64,000 nucleotides of DNA from Schizophyllum amplum (taxonomy: Eukaryota > Basidiomycota > Agaricomycetes > Agaricales > Schizophyllaceae): NCBI GenBank assembly GCA_007026445.1, contig VDMD01000112.1, forward strand, positions 1 to 64,000. Direction: 5' to 3'. Position numbers and translations under genes: made by a program. The notes beneath the pieces were generated by a model, which saw nothing but the letters and a program-made list of their open reading frames with translations, had not been told where the DNA came from and searched no databases. Below, in pieces: positions 10,986 to 23,054 of this stretch (position 1 is its first letter; each line of letters opens with the position of its first letter).

Positions 10986-13900
10986 TCAGTTTAAAGCGAC
11001 GACATTGACAAAGTCGTGCCAGGACATCGCCTCTGGCGAGCCCGAGCCGCGCCTGCCATCCACCCCAAGACCCATCGCGTCCTCCGCCCCCATATCCATT
11101 CCCCCATCCATTCCCACACGTCCATTCGGCATCGGGTGCGGGTCCATCATCGGCACCCCGTTGAACGCGCCTTCACCCGACCCATAGTCGAACACCGGGA
11201 AGTACTGCGGGAATGCCCCGCCAAATCCGCCGTGCCCGTCTTGCAACTGCCCGCTCTGCAGGTGTCCGTTCTGCATATTCCCGTGTCCGTTTTGGAGGTG
11301 CCCGTTCCCGTTCTGGAGATGCCCGTCCTGCATCTGGCCATGTCCATTCTGCATCTGGCCGGCCCCCATCATCTCGGCCTGCCCAAACGCGCCCTCGCCA
11401 TATGCCGACGGCGGCAGCAAGCCCCCATATGCCGAAAGTGGCGACAGATCGACCTCTCCGAACGACTGGGTATGTCCTTGGTGCCCTTCGTGATGGCCAT
11501 GCACATTATGCCCAAAGCTCCCCAAATAATCCAGCACCCCCGGCCCCAGGCGCGCCTCCGCCGTCGGCGACAACGGCAGCGGCACGACAGGGTTGCGCGA
11601 GTGGGGCGAGCGGTCGATGATGGTGGGCGAGATGGGCTCCTTCTTGACGAGGCGCGTCTGCCCGCCGAGCACCGTCAGCTCGTCCTCCTCGCACACGCCC
11701 CCGGGCTCGCGGGAAAGGGCAAGACCGCGGCGCCACTGCTCGAGGCTCGTATGCGCCTTTTGTTGCAGGCGGAGCATGATGTCCTGAGGTGTATCAGTGA
11801 GAATGAGCAGAAGGTCGCAAGGGAGGCAACTTACGAGCACTTTCGCTGCGCGAAAGCCGTTGGCGGCCTTCGAGAACAGCTCGCAGGCGGAGTCGAGCTG
11901 AACCAGGGCGGAGGGCGCGAGGCTTAGCGACGGGCACCGCGTCACGATGGATCCCAGCACGATGGAGCACGAGAACATGTGAGTCCTGAAAAAAAATATC
12001 AGGCACTGTCCGTAATATACGAAGCCCAGAAACTAGTCTTCGCAGCAACATAGCACCGAGACTCACCACAAGAACCAGATGCGCTCGCTCGGCTCCTTCA
12101 ACTGTGTATGCAGATTGCGCATCAGGGCGACGAGCGATCCCGCACTCCGATATGCCGCGATCACAGACGTCCCGTACGGGCTGCCCAGCGGGTCCTTCGG
12201 ATGGTCATTGATCGCCCGCGCGAAGAACGAGCGGTGGAGGTAGAGCAGGTCTGGGTTCGGGTCAGATACAACCAAACATGACCACAATCAAAGGACGGCC
12301 AAACACGACAACCATAACCAAAAAGGACAAAATCAAAATCAAAAATCCCCGCGACTCACTCGCTTCCCTTATGGCCAGCACCACATGCCGCTGTAGCATC
12401 AGCATCACCGTCTCCGGATACGAATTCGCGCGCGGATCCGAGCTCCCGAAGCCCGCAACCTGCAGCACCGGCGGCACGGGGAACGCGCGCATCTTGCGGT
12501 CGAGCTGCAGCACGGTGGCGTAGCTCGGCGTGCGCGCGCTGAACGCCTGGTCGTGAATGAGGTTCATGCACTCCGAGGTGAAGGTGTGCTTCCAGGCGTG
12601 GTCTGGGGGGATGGTGTGGAGTCAGTGCTAGTAAGACTAACAACGAGGAGGGATGGGAATACACGCACAGCTATTCGCGTCATCGGTGCTTCCCTGGAAG
12701 GGCATTTTACAGTCGACGTGCGCCAAGGAGAACGAAGGCGGCCGGCCGAATGTCAGACACTGCCACGAGTCGTACGTGTAGAGCTCCCAGAAGAGTTCCC
12801 GGCGCCTCTGCACCTCCGCAGGATCTATGAGTTTCAAGCGGGCACTGTCGCGGTCTGGAATACGAAGACGGCCAGGGGAGAAGAAGGAGAAGACGATGGT
12901 CAGCGGTTCGTCCCCATAAAACGGAGGACCAAGGCTTACGAAGGCCGATCTATGAGTCTCGTGTCAGGCAATATTACAGAGCCAAGGCCAAGGGAACAGA
13001 ACACACACTCTGCGCAACCTTGGTTGCTATGCCCATGATGGCCCACCTGGCCCCAGCGCCAGTGCCGTGGCGGTCCGCGAGGAAGAGGTAGAAGGTCATC
13101 AAGAACTGCGACTCGTTAGGAAATGCAAGCATGATACGGGCAAAGGCCTACCAAAGCTTGAACCGCATTAACGGTGGGCTCTCTGATGAAAGCGTGCTGG
13201 AACAGCGCCGCCCGTGCGAGTTGATGGTACTTCTCCGCCTCCAAGTTGTACGGAGGTTGTGAGGTGTCCATGAGGGATCCAATGGCCAAGATCATGAAAA
13301 GGATGGAGAGCCCATGGGAGACCACCGGATCGCAGGCGGCGAGCTGGGCTACACTTGGATCGTACAGCGTCTGAAAGATCTCGTCGATTGCACTAGAGCA
13401 CACTGGATTGTACCTGCGTTGCTCGTTGGACAGCATTCAGTAACAAAATTACTCGACTCACATCCATGCGCCATGTCGGTGATATATGGCCCGCAGCTGA
13501 GAAGCCTGCTCTACGGGTGGCAGATACCACAGCAGATCACGCAGTTGTATGGGCTGGAGTTCGATGGATGGTGGTATCTCGGCGATGGGGAAAGACGCGG
13601 CGCGATTGAGTATCTGTGCCGGCAATATTTCTTGCAATGCGGACAACGGGTCGTCTGGCTCGGGGTCGCCTTCGCTCGAGGTCTCATTCTGCGTGAAAGT
13701 GAGAATGCCGTCAACCACGGACTGACTCTTCACGAACCTGCAGGAAGTACTGATGTCGATCTGTCAGCCAATCTGACTTCGCAAGGGAGGCGCATAAGGA
13801 AGCTTACCCAGGAATTTGCTGAGTGGCCGAAGTACTTGGTCCGACCAGAGAGGCTGATGGACAGGGAACCAAAAGCATCGACAACTTCGGGGCCGGCCTC

Positions 13901-14607
13901 TTCGTCCTTCGTCTGTGGGTGGGACGTGTCGCGAAATGTAGGCACTTCTCGTTGCAGTGGAGCTTTGATCTTCAGCAAGTCTTCAGAGAGCAGGGGATGC
14001 GGATCTGAGGTGAGCTGGGCGTGATCGGCCCGCAAAGCGTCTTCAAGGCCTCTGACTCTGTTGGCCAGCTCAGATATCTTCTCATGAAGCTCCTGCGTTG
14101 ATGCTAGGACGAATCTGTGGGCAGCGATGGCACGATCAGTGAGGGGGATTGAGCGGCTAAGGGACCACACACCGATTCCCTTGTCCCGTCGTGAGCGAGC
14201 CCTGGATGACAACATCAGGTTAGCGATAGCCGTCACATAGATGTATGCCCGTACATCTGGGCAGATGGCACTGCAGCCTCTCTTGACGCAGGAGCCGCAG
14301 GGAATGGCGCGGTCGCATCTTAGTTTCAACCTGTACGCAGTATGTCGTGAGCGAATCCGTGCCGAGCTCAGACCAAAAGAAAACGGACCGTCGACATTCT
14401 GCACAACTCAGACTGCGCACAGTGAGTAAGCAGACATATTTCGCAGAGCACAAGCCTCGTACCGAGCCGCGCCCTTCCTCCGCCGCTTGGGAGAGGGATC
14501 GAGGCTGTGGCCGTCGGGGCGGGCGGAGACTGGGGAATTGGAGGCGGACATGGAGGTTCGGGAAGAGATGATGGCGGCGGTGCGAGGGAAAGAAGCTTCT
14601 TGTTCAT
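10986..14607 (-). CDS. Zn2Cys6 transcription factor with fungal-specific middle domain and polar repeat tail
   Basis: Sequence-specific nuclear regulator. The proposed start MNKKLLSLAPPPSSLPEPP leads a Pro-rich segment. It is followed after splicing by the zinc cluster LSCAECRRLKLRCDR, then IPCGSCVKRGC and AICPDGSLTTGQGNRFVLA: six cysteines with the usual spacing. A coiled stretch (ELHEKISELANRVRGLEDAL) and the fungal-specific transcription factor domain follow, with SANSW, HGLSILFMILAIGSLMD, RRRELFWELYTYDSWQ and FGRPPSFSLAHVDC. About ten introns are needed. The first exon joins the zinc cluster only through a 43-bp GC-AG intron (14413-14455) or a different start, so the N-terminus is uncertain. 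The C-terminal ~300 residues are disordered and carry Q-M/L-Q-N/D-G-H repeats. No target can be inferred from neighbours. Confidence 0.88.
11215..11365 (-). repeat. In-frame repeat coding Gln-x-Gln-Asn/Asp-Gly-His units
   Basis: The coding strand repeats an 18-bp unit that translates as variants of MQNGHG, MQDGH, LQNGNGH and LQSGQ about eight times, near the C-terminus of the Zn2Cys6 factor. Length is always a multiple of three, so frame is kept. The composition (Gln, Asn, Gly, His) is of the prion-like or activation-domain kind. Confidence 0.85.
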
Positions 14608-15898
14608 CTTGTTTGGAGCTGCCGAGTAAGGTGCAAGTTAGTCGGCGATGCGTAACGTCCGATCAAAGAAAGCATTCATGCAATAGGCGGCCTAATAGGC
14701 GCTCGCGGCCTTCGGGCCGCCACACGTGATGTGGCAGTGCTAAAACGGTTGAATTCCCAGAATTCCGGTCAGCAGCCGCAGCTGGTACAGCTCTTCACTG
14801 CACCATCCCTTACAGTACGTATGCACTTGGCATGACTACGATTTACTACTTAGTACAACTTTTCTGGGCTACGTTCCTTCCAAGACGCAACCTACAGCGT
14901 CCTGCGATAGTCATCCCAATGCACGGCGAGCACTACGAGGTCTTCGGCATTTGAGTAAGTGCGCCCCTTCCTTCCTCAGAGCTGCAGTCAGGCGATGGCC
15001 GCTCGAAGCCTTCTTTGTACAAAAAGGTACCATGCCCCCAAACGCCCCGGCGCCCAACTCATCATCAGCCAGGCTCAGGACCGACGACAGGCCGCCATGT
15101 TACATCTCTGTGGTGGGATAGTCGTTGCATCGCGCTCCGATGATGGGTGCTTCATGTATCAAGGTCATTAGTAGCCGTGCAGTATCCATCCTCGTTCAGT
15201 GATCATTCGCGACTGTTGCAAGGACCAGACTCCGGGCCAATAAGTGCCAACAATTGTAACATGTATCGGGATCAGCCCTCTCCCCCGATTACGCTCAGCG
15301 ACGGTCTGAGAAACAGGATTCGCAGGGGCCGGTAAGTTCGCTGACGCAATAGCCTAGGCCAGGCCCGACTTGAAGGTATTGCGCTGCGCATGTCTTCGGC
15401 GAATGCGATAGCACACTGGCCCGATCCTGATGACCCCGATAATCAAGATGACCGCCTTGTCCCCAGATGACACTGCCTCGCCTCCAAACGACCTGCCCGC
15501 CTTCATTCATCGCGGTCTCATGCGCATCAGACAGCAGTCTGGATAGCTGATGCTCATGCGCATAGTCGCCTTCCTTCCGACAAAGGCTATGCGTACCCAC
15601 GAAGTCTTCGGATCGCAGCGGTACCACGCCCGAATCCTAGGCTCTAGCACAACACATGCTGTTCAGCTAGCTTGTCTTTCCTACTTATAGCTTGTCAAAG
15701 ACCGGCGTGACGTCCTTGTTCCTGCAAGGGACTGATCGTAGAAGGGCGCCTATTCGTTGAAGGCGATAGATGAGCAAATGACTTGCCACGACGTAAGTGT
15801 AGACCGACGTACTGAATATGTGACTCGCCGCATTGAGGGCCTCATCTCAGCTAGGATATCAACGGTTGTCTCCGCCCATGTCCTCGCGGCATCGCAGC
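14608..15898. other. Intergenic region, no supported gene
   Basis: About 1.3 kb between the start of the Zn2Cys6 gene and the stop of the alcohol dehydrogenase gene. A short GC-rich inverted repeat lies near 14699-14722. Open frames on both strands are short and resemble nothing I recognise. The part next to 14607 should contain the regulator's promoter. Confidence 0.45.
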
Positions 15899-17146
15899 TC
15901 AATGCTCAGGGATGAGCACCATCCTACTCTTGATCCTCCCACCCATAAAATCCTCAAACGTCTCCACTGTGGTCGCCAAAGCGCGCGTCTCCACCTGCGG
16001 TGTGATCTTGCACGCCACGATATGCCCCAGCACTTCCCTCAGCTCGCCCAGCTTGCCCCACATGCTGAAGCGCACCGTCAGGTCTTTGTCCGCCGCGGGG
16101 ATCAGCGGTAGGTCGACCGTCGGCGAGGTGAGCCCGATGACCTGCAAGGTGCCCTTGGGCCGCACGGCCTTGAGCGCGGCGTTGAACGTGTCGTTCGTTC
16201 CCACGAAGTCGCACGCGACGTCCACGGCGAGCTTGTTGTCTGCTAACAACGCCGGGAGCGCGTCGGGCAGCGCGGTATAGTCTGCCCCAGCGGCTCGCGC
16301 GTCAACGAGGCTACCGTCCCGTATATCGCACGCAACGACGTACTTCGCGCCCAAGACATTCTGTCAAGATCGCCAATCACTAGGCCGCGGACCAACCCAA
16401 TCCACAAGTACCACACACCTTCGCAATCTGAATCCCATTCAGCCCCAGCCCTCCAGCACCGATGATCAGCACAGTCTGCCCCGGCTGAATATTCGCCACT
16501 GCCTTGAGCGCATGGTACGACGTCAGCACCGCATCCGTCGCCACCGCGGCCTTCTCCGGCGGCAGCGCCTCCATCGTCGCGGGCACGGGCACTACAACCT
16601 CGGCGCGCACCGCGCAGTAGGGCGCGTAAAATCCGTCCACACCGAACCCGATCGGCCAGTTGGCTACGCAGAGGTTGTCGGCGTCGACGCCGCAGTAGAT
16701 GCAGGTGGGCTTGAAGCAGGCGTTGCGGGCGAGTGCGGCAACGTACTGGCCCTCAGCGAGCTCCGGGAAGCGCGCCTGAACTTCGGAGCCCATGCTAGCG
16801 ATGATGCCTGCGCCCTATGAGGTAGCGGATCAGTGTGGGAGAGAGAGTGAGGGAGTGGAGGGGGAAACGGACCTCATGGCCCATGGTGAAAGAGAGATGC
16901 GAGGCCATGAGATTGTCATACTTGAAGTAGAGCAGGTCCGAGTGGCACATGCCCGCGGCGAGGACCTTGATGAGGACTGCCAGTCTTTGATCAGAGTCGG
17001 TCGTGAATGAGTGCGCTACGAACACTGTAAGACGCACCTTCACCGGGGCCTGGCGTGGGTATTGGGACTGTCTCCCGTACAAGGTTCTTGTTTCCTGGAC
17101 GATATCGGTACACGTCCATCGTCTCTGGGATAGTCGTCGACGCCAT
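15899..17146 (-). CDS. Zinc-containing alcohol dehydrogenase (MDR family)
   Basis: NAD(P)-dependent oxidation of an alcohol or reduction of an aldehyde, probably cytosolic. Four exons: MASTTIPETMDVYRY..., then VLIKVLAAGMCHSDLL...FTMGHE, then GAGIIASMGSEVQ...IQIAK, then NVLGAKYVVACD... to the stop at 15899-15901. Catalytic zinc ligands are the Cys of MCHSD and the His-Glu of MGHE. The nucleotide-binding loop is IIGAGGLGLNGIQIAK. A structural zinc lobe is present with four cysteines (CFKPTCIYCGVDADNLC), although the first spacing is four residues rather than two. The C-terminal domain carries PKGTLQVIGL and a typical GRIKSRMVLIP end. Length, about 360 residues, is normal. The true substrate is unknown. 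Confidence 0.92.
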
Positions 17147-17726
17147 GTCTAGAGATCGACGTGCGGATAAGAAGGCAGTGGCGCAAATGCAAGGTCCTCG
17201 CAGGCGCAAACTGAGAATCTCGGTTTGTACGAAGCTCAAAGAGAGCCAGACAGAGGGACGACGGATGTTCACTGTTCAGCTCAACGCTGAACGCGAGCAG
17301 AGGGCACTAAGTAGTGGCGGTCTGAGACAAAATATCACGTCCTTCCATCGCGTTTGAGCGCATACGATACATATCTTCAGCGGGGAGCTGATTGGATTAG
17401 GGACGAGAGATGCATTGGAAATGACGCGTGGCCAAAAGCGAACAAATATTTGGTCGTTTGTCCTATGTACGGCAAATGCCGGGAAGGATTCGAGTTGAAA
17501 TCAAGATGGTCAAACTCGAGGTCAGGCACGTATGCAATCCTCATATTCGACCACAAAAGCTACGCATGAGCCTCCATGAGGACTATCGCATATCAAGCCC
17601 TATATGTTTACACAGCTCGTAGCACCTCCGAGTCCTAGTGTCTAACGTCTATCTCAGGCTCTATACTGTCACGAAGACACAAGCATTCAACCAAAGCAGA
17701 AGGTATCAGCTGAGAGCGCCACAGAA
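17147..17726. other. Intergenic region, no supported gene
   Basis: Between the start of the alcohol dehydrogenase gene and the stop of the serine dehydratase gene. Only short open frames, no recognisable motif. Confidence 0.45.
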
Positions 17727-20273
17727 TCAGTCACATGTCAGTCCAGGACCCAGACACGCTACGCACCAAGCCGGAACCGTCAACGGTATCTTCACCGTCC
17801 GTGCGAGGCCCTGCAAATCGAGAACCACATCAGCATCCAACTTCAATGGCTAAGAACAACGATGGCTCAGATCGATGAATCAAGTTCCGACTCACACTCA
17901 ACGACGTCTCCTTATACTTGACCGACATATCCGCTGCCGTCAACCGCATCGCCTCGATCGCCTCGTCCAGTGTCACGCTGTACACGCCGTGGCTCGCCAT
18001 GGAGAGCTGCGCCGCCGTGACTGCCTTCACTGCGCCCAGGCTGTTCCGTTCCTGTGGAGCGGGTTAGTTCACAGTGCGTCGTCCGACAGACATCCATTAG
18101 ACGGCAAACAGTAATCAGAATACGCACAATACATGGGACTTGGACCAGCCCGTCGATGGGGTCGCAGGTCAGACCAAGGTTGTGCTCGATACCGATTTCC
18201 GCTGCTTGCAGGACAGTCTCCGCCGATGCTGCAAAGGAACAGGAGTCAGGTTGGGGCTTCATATTCTGTATACAAGGATGTACTGACCTCCCATGCATGC
18301 AGCAAATCCAGCGCTAGCCATCGAGCAGGCGACTGGAAGCGCGTCAGACTAGGGCAAGAGTAACAAGTTTATCAGACGTACCGCCAACCTCCGCCTGACA
18401 CCCGCCCTCCGCCGCCGAAATCGTGCTTCCACGCTTGAACAGCATGCCCACCGCCTGAAAACACACATCAGCACCACACAACCAACAACCCAGCCCACAC
18501 TCACCGCCGCCGTCAACAAAAACGTCTGGATACTCTTCTCCGGCTCATCCGTCACAAACTCCAGAATATACTTTAGCACCGCCGGGATCACCCCCGCCGC
18601 ACCGTTCGTCGGGCTCGTCACGATCCGGTGCCCCGCCGCGTTCTCCTCGTTCACGGCGATGGCGTAGCAAGAGAGGAAGTCGACGGCGGGGATGTCGGTC
18701 TTGCGGGGCGCCATGGGAAGGATGGAGTGGTCGAACTGGCCGACGATGCGGCGGGCGGCGGCGCGGGCGAGGGCGCGGGAGCGAAGGGGGGCGTCAGAAG
18801 AGGGATCGGGAGGGGAATTGGCAGAAGAGGACGAGGTTGAAGAGTCGGGGCCTTCGATGGCATCAAGCGCCTCGCCGGGGCCGATGGCGGCGAGTTCGCT
18901 GTGAGGGGCGTAAACGCCGGGGTAGAGGCTGGTAAAGTTGTCAGCACAAGCGGGGTGGGGTTGGGCATCGGGCAACACACCCTCGCATTAGTCGCCGGTA
19001 GAGGAGGGGTGCACGTCGTCGCAAGTTGAGTCGTCCGGGCAGAGTGCGCTCGGTTGATGATACGCCTGCGCGGATGCAGTCGTCCATAACGTGCCATATG
19101 TTCAGAATCTGCGTGCAAATAATCAGTTCCGCTCAGGCGGCTTAACAAAGATGGCACGCACCTTCTCGTGGATTTCGTCGTCCGAGTAGCCAAAGGACTT
19201 CTCATTGTCCCAGACTATTTGCGCAATTGTCATCTGTGCGCGTTTGTCAGCAAGAACAAATACATGCAACATCACCGGCGTACGTTGTGTTTCTGCGTCA
19301 ACGCAAGGAGAGAAGCCCCTGTGTCGTACGGATGCGGTATGTTCGGTTCCGACGATTCCTGTTCGACGCCAGGTGAGGACAGAGCTGCGTCGGGGGTAGG
19401 ATCAGACACAGCGTGCTGCTGATGCAATCGAGCGCCTGCCGCATCCCGCTTGTTTATTGCCTTGTAGAACAAGTTCTCGTCGACTAAAGAAGCGCGTCAG
19501 CGATGGTGCATAGGAGTGGATCATGCCCAGACGCACCCTTGGTCTTCTCGTTCACCACAAAACCTCCGCCTACGCTGTAGTATTCGTTCACGGCCAATAA
19601 GTCACCTTCCTCGCCGAATACGCTGAAGCGCATCCCATTCGGGTGTGTAGGGAGGACCTGATCGAAGCGCCACAGCATGTCGCGATCCATGTCGTACGTG
19701 ATGCGGCGCGAACCACCAAGCAGGAGTTGCTTCGTCTCAAGGATAGACGCATAGCGGGATGGGATGGTCGTGGGGGCGATCGTTTCTGGGTCCGAGCCCT
19801 CCAGACCCATCAGAATGGCTTGAGGGGTATGATGACTGCAGACGCGTCAGGAGCTTTCATAGCGCACAAGGACGCGTCGCACCCTTTCCCCGTAGCGGCA
19901 AGAGATCCATAACTGCGCGAAACGGACGAAATCAGTATGCAGGTCGAGAGGGAGGGAAGGGTCACGCACAGTACGACCTTCGCCGTCACTACGCGGTCCA
20001 GCACCCCATGTCCTTCAAGTCCGTCACGAAAATCTTCCCCGCGCGCATGGGGCCGACCGTATGCGAGCTGGACGGCCCCACGCCGATGCTGAAGAGGTCA
20101 AAGGTGGAGATGACAGCGTGCTCGGGGAGATGGCGCTCGCTCGCGCCGCTCTCGCCATCCTGCTTGAGCGATACAAGGCTGGAATAGGCGCTCGCCCGAA
20201 GCCATGGCCGCACGGGCGTATACCGAATTCGTGCAGCCCAGGGTAAACGTCGCGCCAGGGCCAGCATATCCAC
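17727..20273 (-). CDS. L-serine dehydratase (L-serine ammonia-lyase), iron-sulfur type
   Basis: Converts L-serine to pyruvate and ammonia with a [4Fe-4S] cluster rather than PLP. About ten exons. The beta domain begins after a basic, Arg-rich leader (possible mitochondrial targeting) with [20 protein letters not shown]. It continues through [14 protein letters not shown] and [11 protein letters not shown] Ser/Pro-rich insert ([17 protein letters not shown]) separates it from the alpha domain. That domain holds [17 protein letters not shown] and the cluster cysteines in [20 protein letters not shown] and VQVPCIERNS, plus [13 protein letters not shown]. It ends with [17 protein letters not shown] and a short extra tail to the stop at 17727. 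The C-terminal cysteine that usually ends bacterial forms is displaced by this tail, which has further cysteines. Confidence 0.93.
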
Positions 20274-21020
20274 GAATCAGATCGCGCGAATTGGTGCTTG
20301 CACGTCGTCTAGCGAAAAGCGAGATGGGAAACGGTAGGAAGAAAAGCTGGGGCTGCAGACAGTCCTCTGGGATAAGGACAAGATAAGGAGAAGGTTCTGT
20401 TTGGCAGTCTATGGAGCGTCGCCGTGAATCACGGCGCGCCGCGGCCTCTTATGGTAGGCGGTGCCACATTTGCCATACACTTGATTCCTGTATGCCCAGA
20501 AAGGTGCCAGCTCCGCGTTACTGACTCGGGGTATATAGCAGAGTCTGCTTTCGCGACGAGAAGTTGGCTTCAAAAGCGTCAGGGAACGTCAGGTGAACGT
20601 CGAGTTCAAGTTCTTCCATATGCACGGCCCGTGGGAAAGTTTACTTCGGCAGGTTCCGAGGCAAACATTGACATGATTGACCCCCATGTTGCTCGACTTC
20701 AGAGAACTTTCACTCGCCAGGTATCTTTGGCTTAGGCAGCCTCAACTGGATTCCCAGGCCTCAGATTACAAACGATGAGCGTCTGTGCGCAAACGACAAG
20801 CGGCCGGTTCGCAATTGCTACTGAACATACACCAATCGATAGCGAAGGTCAGTGCATCCCTCCGACCTGGTAACACGATGCCATCGGAGAAGCCACTCAT
20901 ACCGTAACGACTGCACGAGGCGACATTGCAACCATTCAGTAGTCATGCTTATAAGACAGCGAGAGGGCAGGCCCATGCTATCGTCTTCTTCCTCCGTCCC
21001 CTCTCACCCCCACCACTGGC
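20274..21020. other. Intergenic region between divergent genes
   Basis: About 750 bp between the divergently transcribed serine dehydratase and F-box-like genes. It must hold both promoters. A TATA-like GGTATATAGCAG occurs near 20530. No coding region is supported. Confidence 0.45.
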
Positions 21021-22880
21021 ATGCCGCCTCCCCCTGTTCCCAGCGTGGACTGGTGCGAACGGGTGACTACCAGGTTCACTCGTGCGCACCGTGACCCCTC
21101 TGTTCCTCAGGAAGCTGTGCAGCCAGGTTTAGCCTTCCTGCTAGCGCAGCTGGATCTCGCAGCTGCCAGCGTATCGGCCGAAATCGAACAGCTTCACGCA
21201 CAAGCCCTTGACTCTCATCGGCATGCCCTGCTCAACTACGCTGTTGCCGCCCCCGTTCGCCGCCTGTCAATACCCATCCTCCACAAGATCCTCTGGCTTT
21301 CCCTTCCCGATGGTTGGGACGATCACCCCGCTGGGCGCCTCCACCCTCCCTTCACACGCGTCTGCCACGTTTGGCGTACCATCGCCCTCAGCACGCCGCG
21401 ACTTTGGACGCGCATCAAGGTTGACCTCGCGTCGAGTCCCATGATGCAATGGGGTGGACCCGTCATGGCGTACATCGAGCGCTCGGGCTGCGAGCGCTTG
21501 CACATCGCGTTCGATTTCGACATCTACAGCGCCGGCAGGAAGCTGAACCGCTACATATCCGCCACCGAGGCATCGGCCCTCTTCAATCTGCACCATTCCG
21601 CTTGGGAAGCTCTCTGTTCCCAGGCCCACCGCTGGGCATCCGCGTCTTTGAGCGCGGTACCGCTTTCTGCTTTCCAGCAGGCGCCTCGCGTCCCATTCTC
21701 CCAACTCAGACAACTGCGCTGGGGCTTCAACCCGCGACCAGCGGGCGTGGGCGTGGACTACGATATCCCCCTTGCCTTTTTCGCAACAGCGGCCAACCTC
21801 TATGAATTTGTACTGCTCTATGTCACCGAGCCGCTACCGCCCACCCTTCCGCCGGCGTGGAGGCCGCTACGGATTGTCATTTGGGCGGGAACGCGGCGCC
21901 AGTATTTCAGATACTCCTGCCTGCCAACGCTGCTCAAGAACGATCGGTGGCCGACGCTGGCGCCGGCCATGCACTTCCTAATGCAGGCGGGCCCTTTCGT
22001 CGAGAACCTCGAGCTCTGCATCGCGGGGGACGACGCATATGACTACCAGACGTTGATGAATCGCTTCCATAGCGTACCGCTCCCCGCGGTCAAGCGCTTG
22101 AGGCTGCTCGACGGCGCGTGCAGGTTGGGGAATCTCTTTGCGCCGCCTCACCTCCTCGAAGCCGACATCGACTCATACGGCAAGCCGGAGCATGCACCGT
22201 TCGTCAAGGCGCGGGGTCAGGAACTGGGCGAATACTGGCTGCAGCAAGTCGCCAGCCTACTTTGTGATACACCGAAGCTGACATCCCTGCGCCTCGCCCC
22301 GGACGGCTGCCGCGCCATGCCTGTCGATGTGCGATGTTGCTTGTCACAGGCGCCCGCGCTCCAACAGCTCGTCCTCGGTGACGCCTCGTTGAGTGACTTT
22401 ACGCCCGCGAACGCCGCTATCGGGCTCCACATTGTGCACGCACTGACGCGCCGCGCGGACAACAGACTCTCGCAAGAGTTCCTGCCGTCCCTGCTGGGAC
22501 TCACCATCCTCTTCGATCCGCGCCACTGTATGGTGTGGAACTCGTCGGACTCTGCGAACGCGGAATCGCCGGAGTCCCGCAGGCTGTATTGCGCGTTATG
22601 GAAGATGCTGGATTCAAGGCGAGCGGATGAGGAGGCCGAGTTTGAATCGGTATGCGGGCTACGGGCATTCACGACGAACTCGTCCATGTCGGACGCGTCT
22701 CATTGGTCAGGCGCCGTGAAATGGCCGTTACCGGAGCACCACGTCGGACAGCTCCCGTCTTTCATACGGGAATGGTCGTGCGAGGCCGAGGACGAGCTGG
22801 CAAAGGTATCCAATGAGGATCCTATCGAGGATTGGAAACCAGACCCCCATAGTGAGGACGATAGTGACGACGAAGAGTAG
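21021..22880 (+). CDS. F-box-like protein (basidiomycete family)
   Basis: One uninterrupted frame of 619 codons. Residues ~25-65 are helical and probably a coiled coil (LAQLDLAAASVSAEIEQLH), as is usual just before the F-box in mushroom members. Residues ~75-130 form the F-box-like motif: RRLSIPILHKILWLSLP, then FTRVCHVWRTIALSTPRLW. The rest contains Leu-rich, repeat-like segments and ends in an acidic tail (DPHSEDDSDDEE). Such proteins recruit substrates to SCF ubiquitin ligases, though most members of this expanded mushroom family are uncharacterised. Absence of introns in an intron-rich region is typical of this family. Substrate unknown. Confidence 0.85.
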   Translation: MPPPPVPSVDWCERVTTRFTRAHRDPSVPQEAVQPGLAFLLAQLDLAAASVSAEIEQLHAQALDSHRHALLNYAVAAPVRRLSIPILHKILWLSLPDGWDDHPAGRLHPPFTRVCHVWRTIALSTPRLWTRIKVDLASSPMMQWGGPVMAYIERSGCERLHIAFDFDIYSAGRKLNRYISATEASALFNLHHSAWEALCSQAHRWASASLSAVPLSAFQQAPRVPFSQLRQLRWGFNPRPAGVGVDYDIPLAFFATAANLYEFVLLYVTEPLPPTLPPAWRPLRIVIWAGTRRQYFRYSCLPTLLKNDRWPTLAPAMHFLMQAGPFVENLELCIAGDDAYDYQTLMNRFHSVPLPAVKRLRLLDGACRLGNLFAPPHLLEADIDSYGKPEHAPFVKARGQELGEYWLQQVASLLCDTPKLTSLRLAPDGCRAMPVDVRCCLSQAPALQQLVLGDASLSDFTPANAAIGLHIVHALTRRADNRLSQEFLPSLLGLTILFDPRHCMVWNSSDSANAESPESRRLYCALWKMLDSRRADEEAEFESVCGLRAFTTNSSMSDASHWSGAVKWPLPEHHVGQLPSFIREWSCEAEDELAKVSNEDPIEDWKPDPHSEDDSDDEE

Positions 22881-23054
22881 GCAATCGAATGACACTCGAC
22901 CTGCCGTTACCTTGGCAGACCGTTACAAGGCATACATACACATAAATACCCTCGAGCTTCCGTAGTCAAACAAGATGTAAGCATAGAAGGCAAACGTTCC
23001 TGGGCGAGAAGTAAAGAAAAGCAGAAGCACAGAAGTGAGCAGGTAAGGTGGGTA

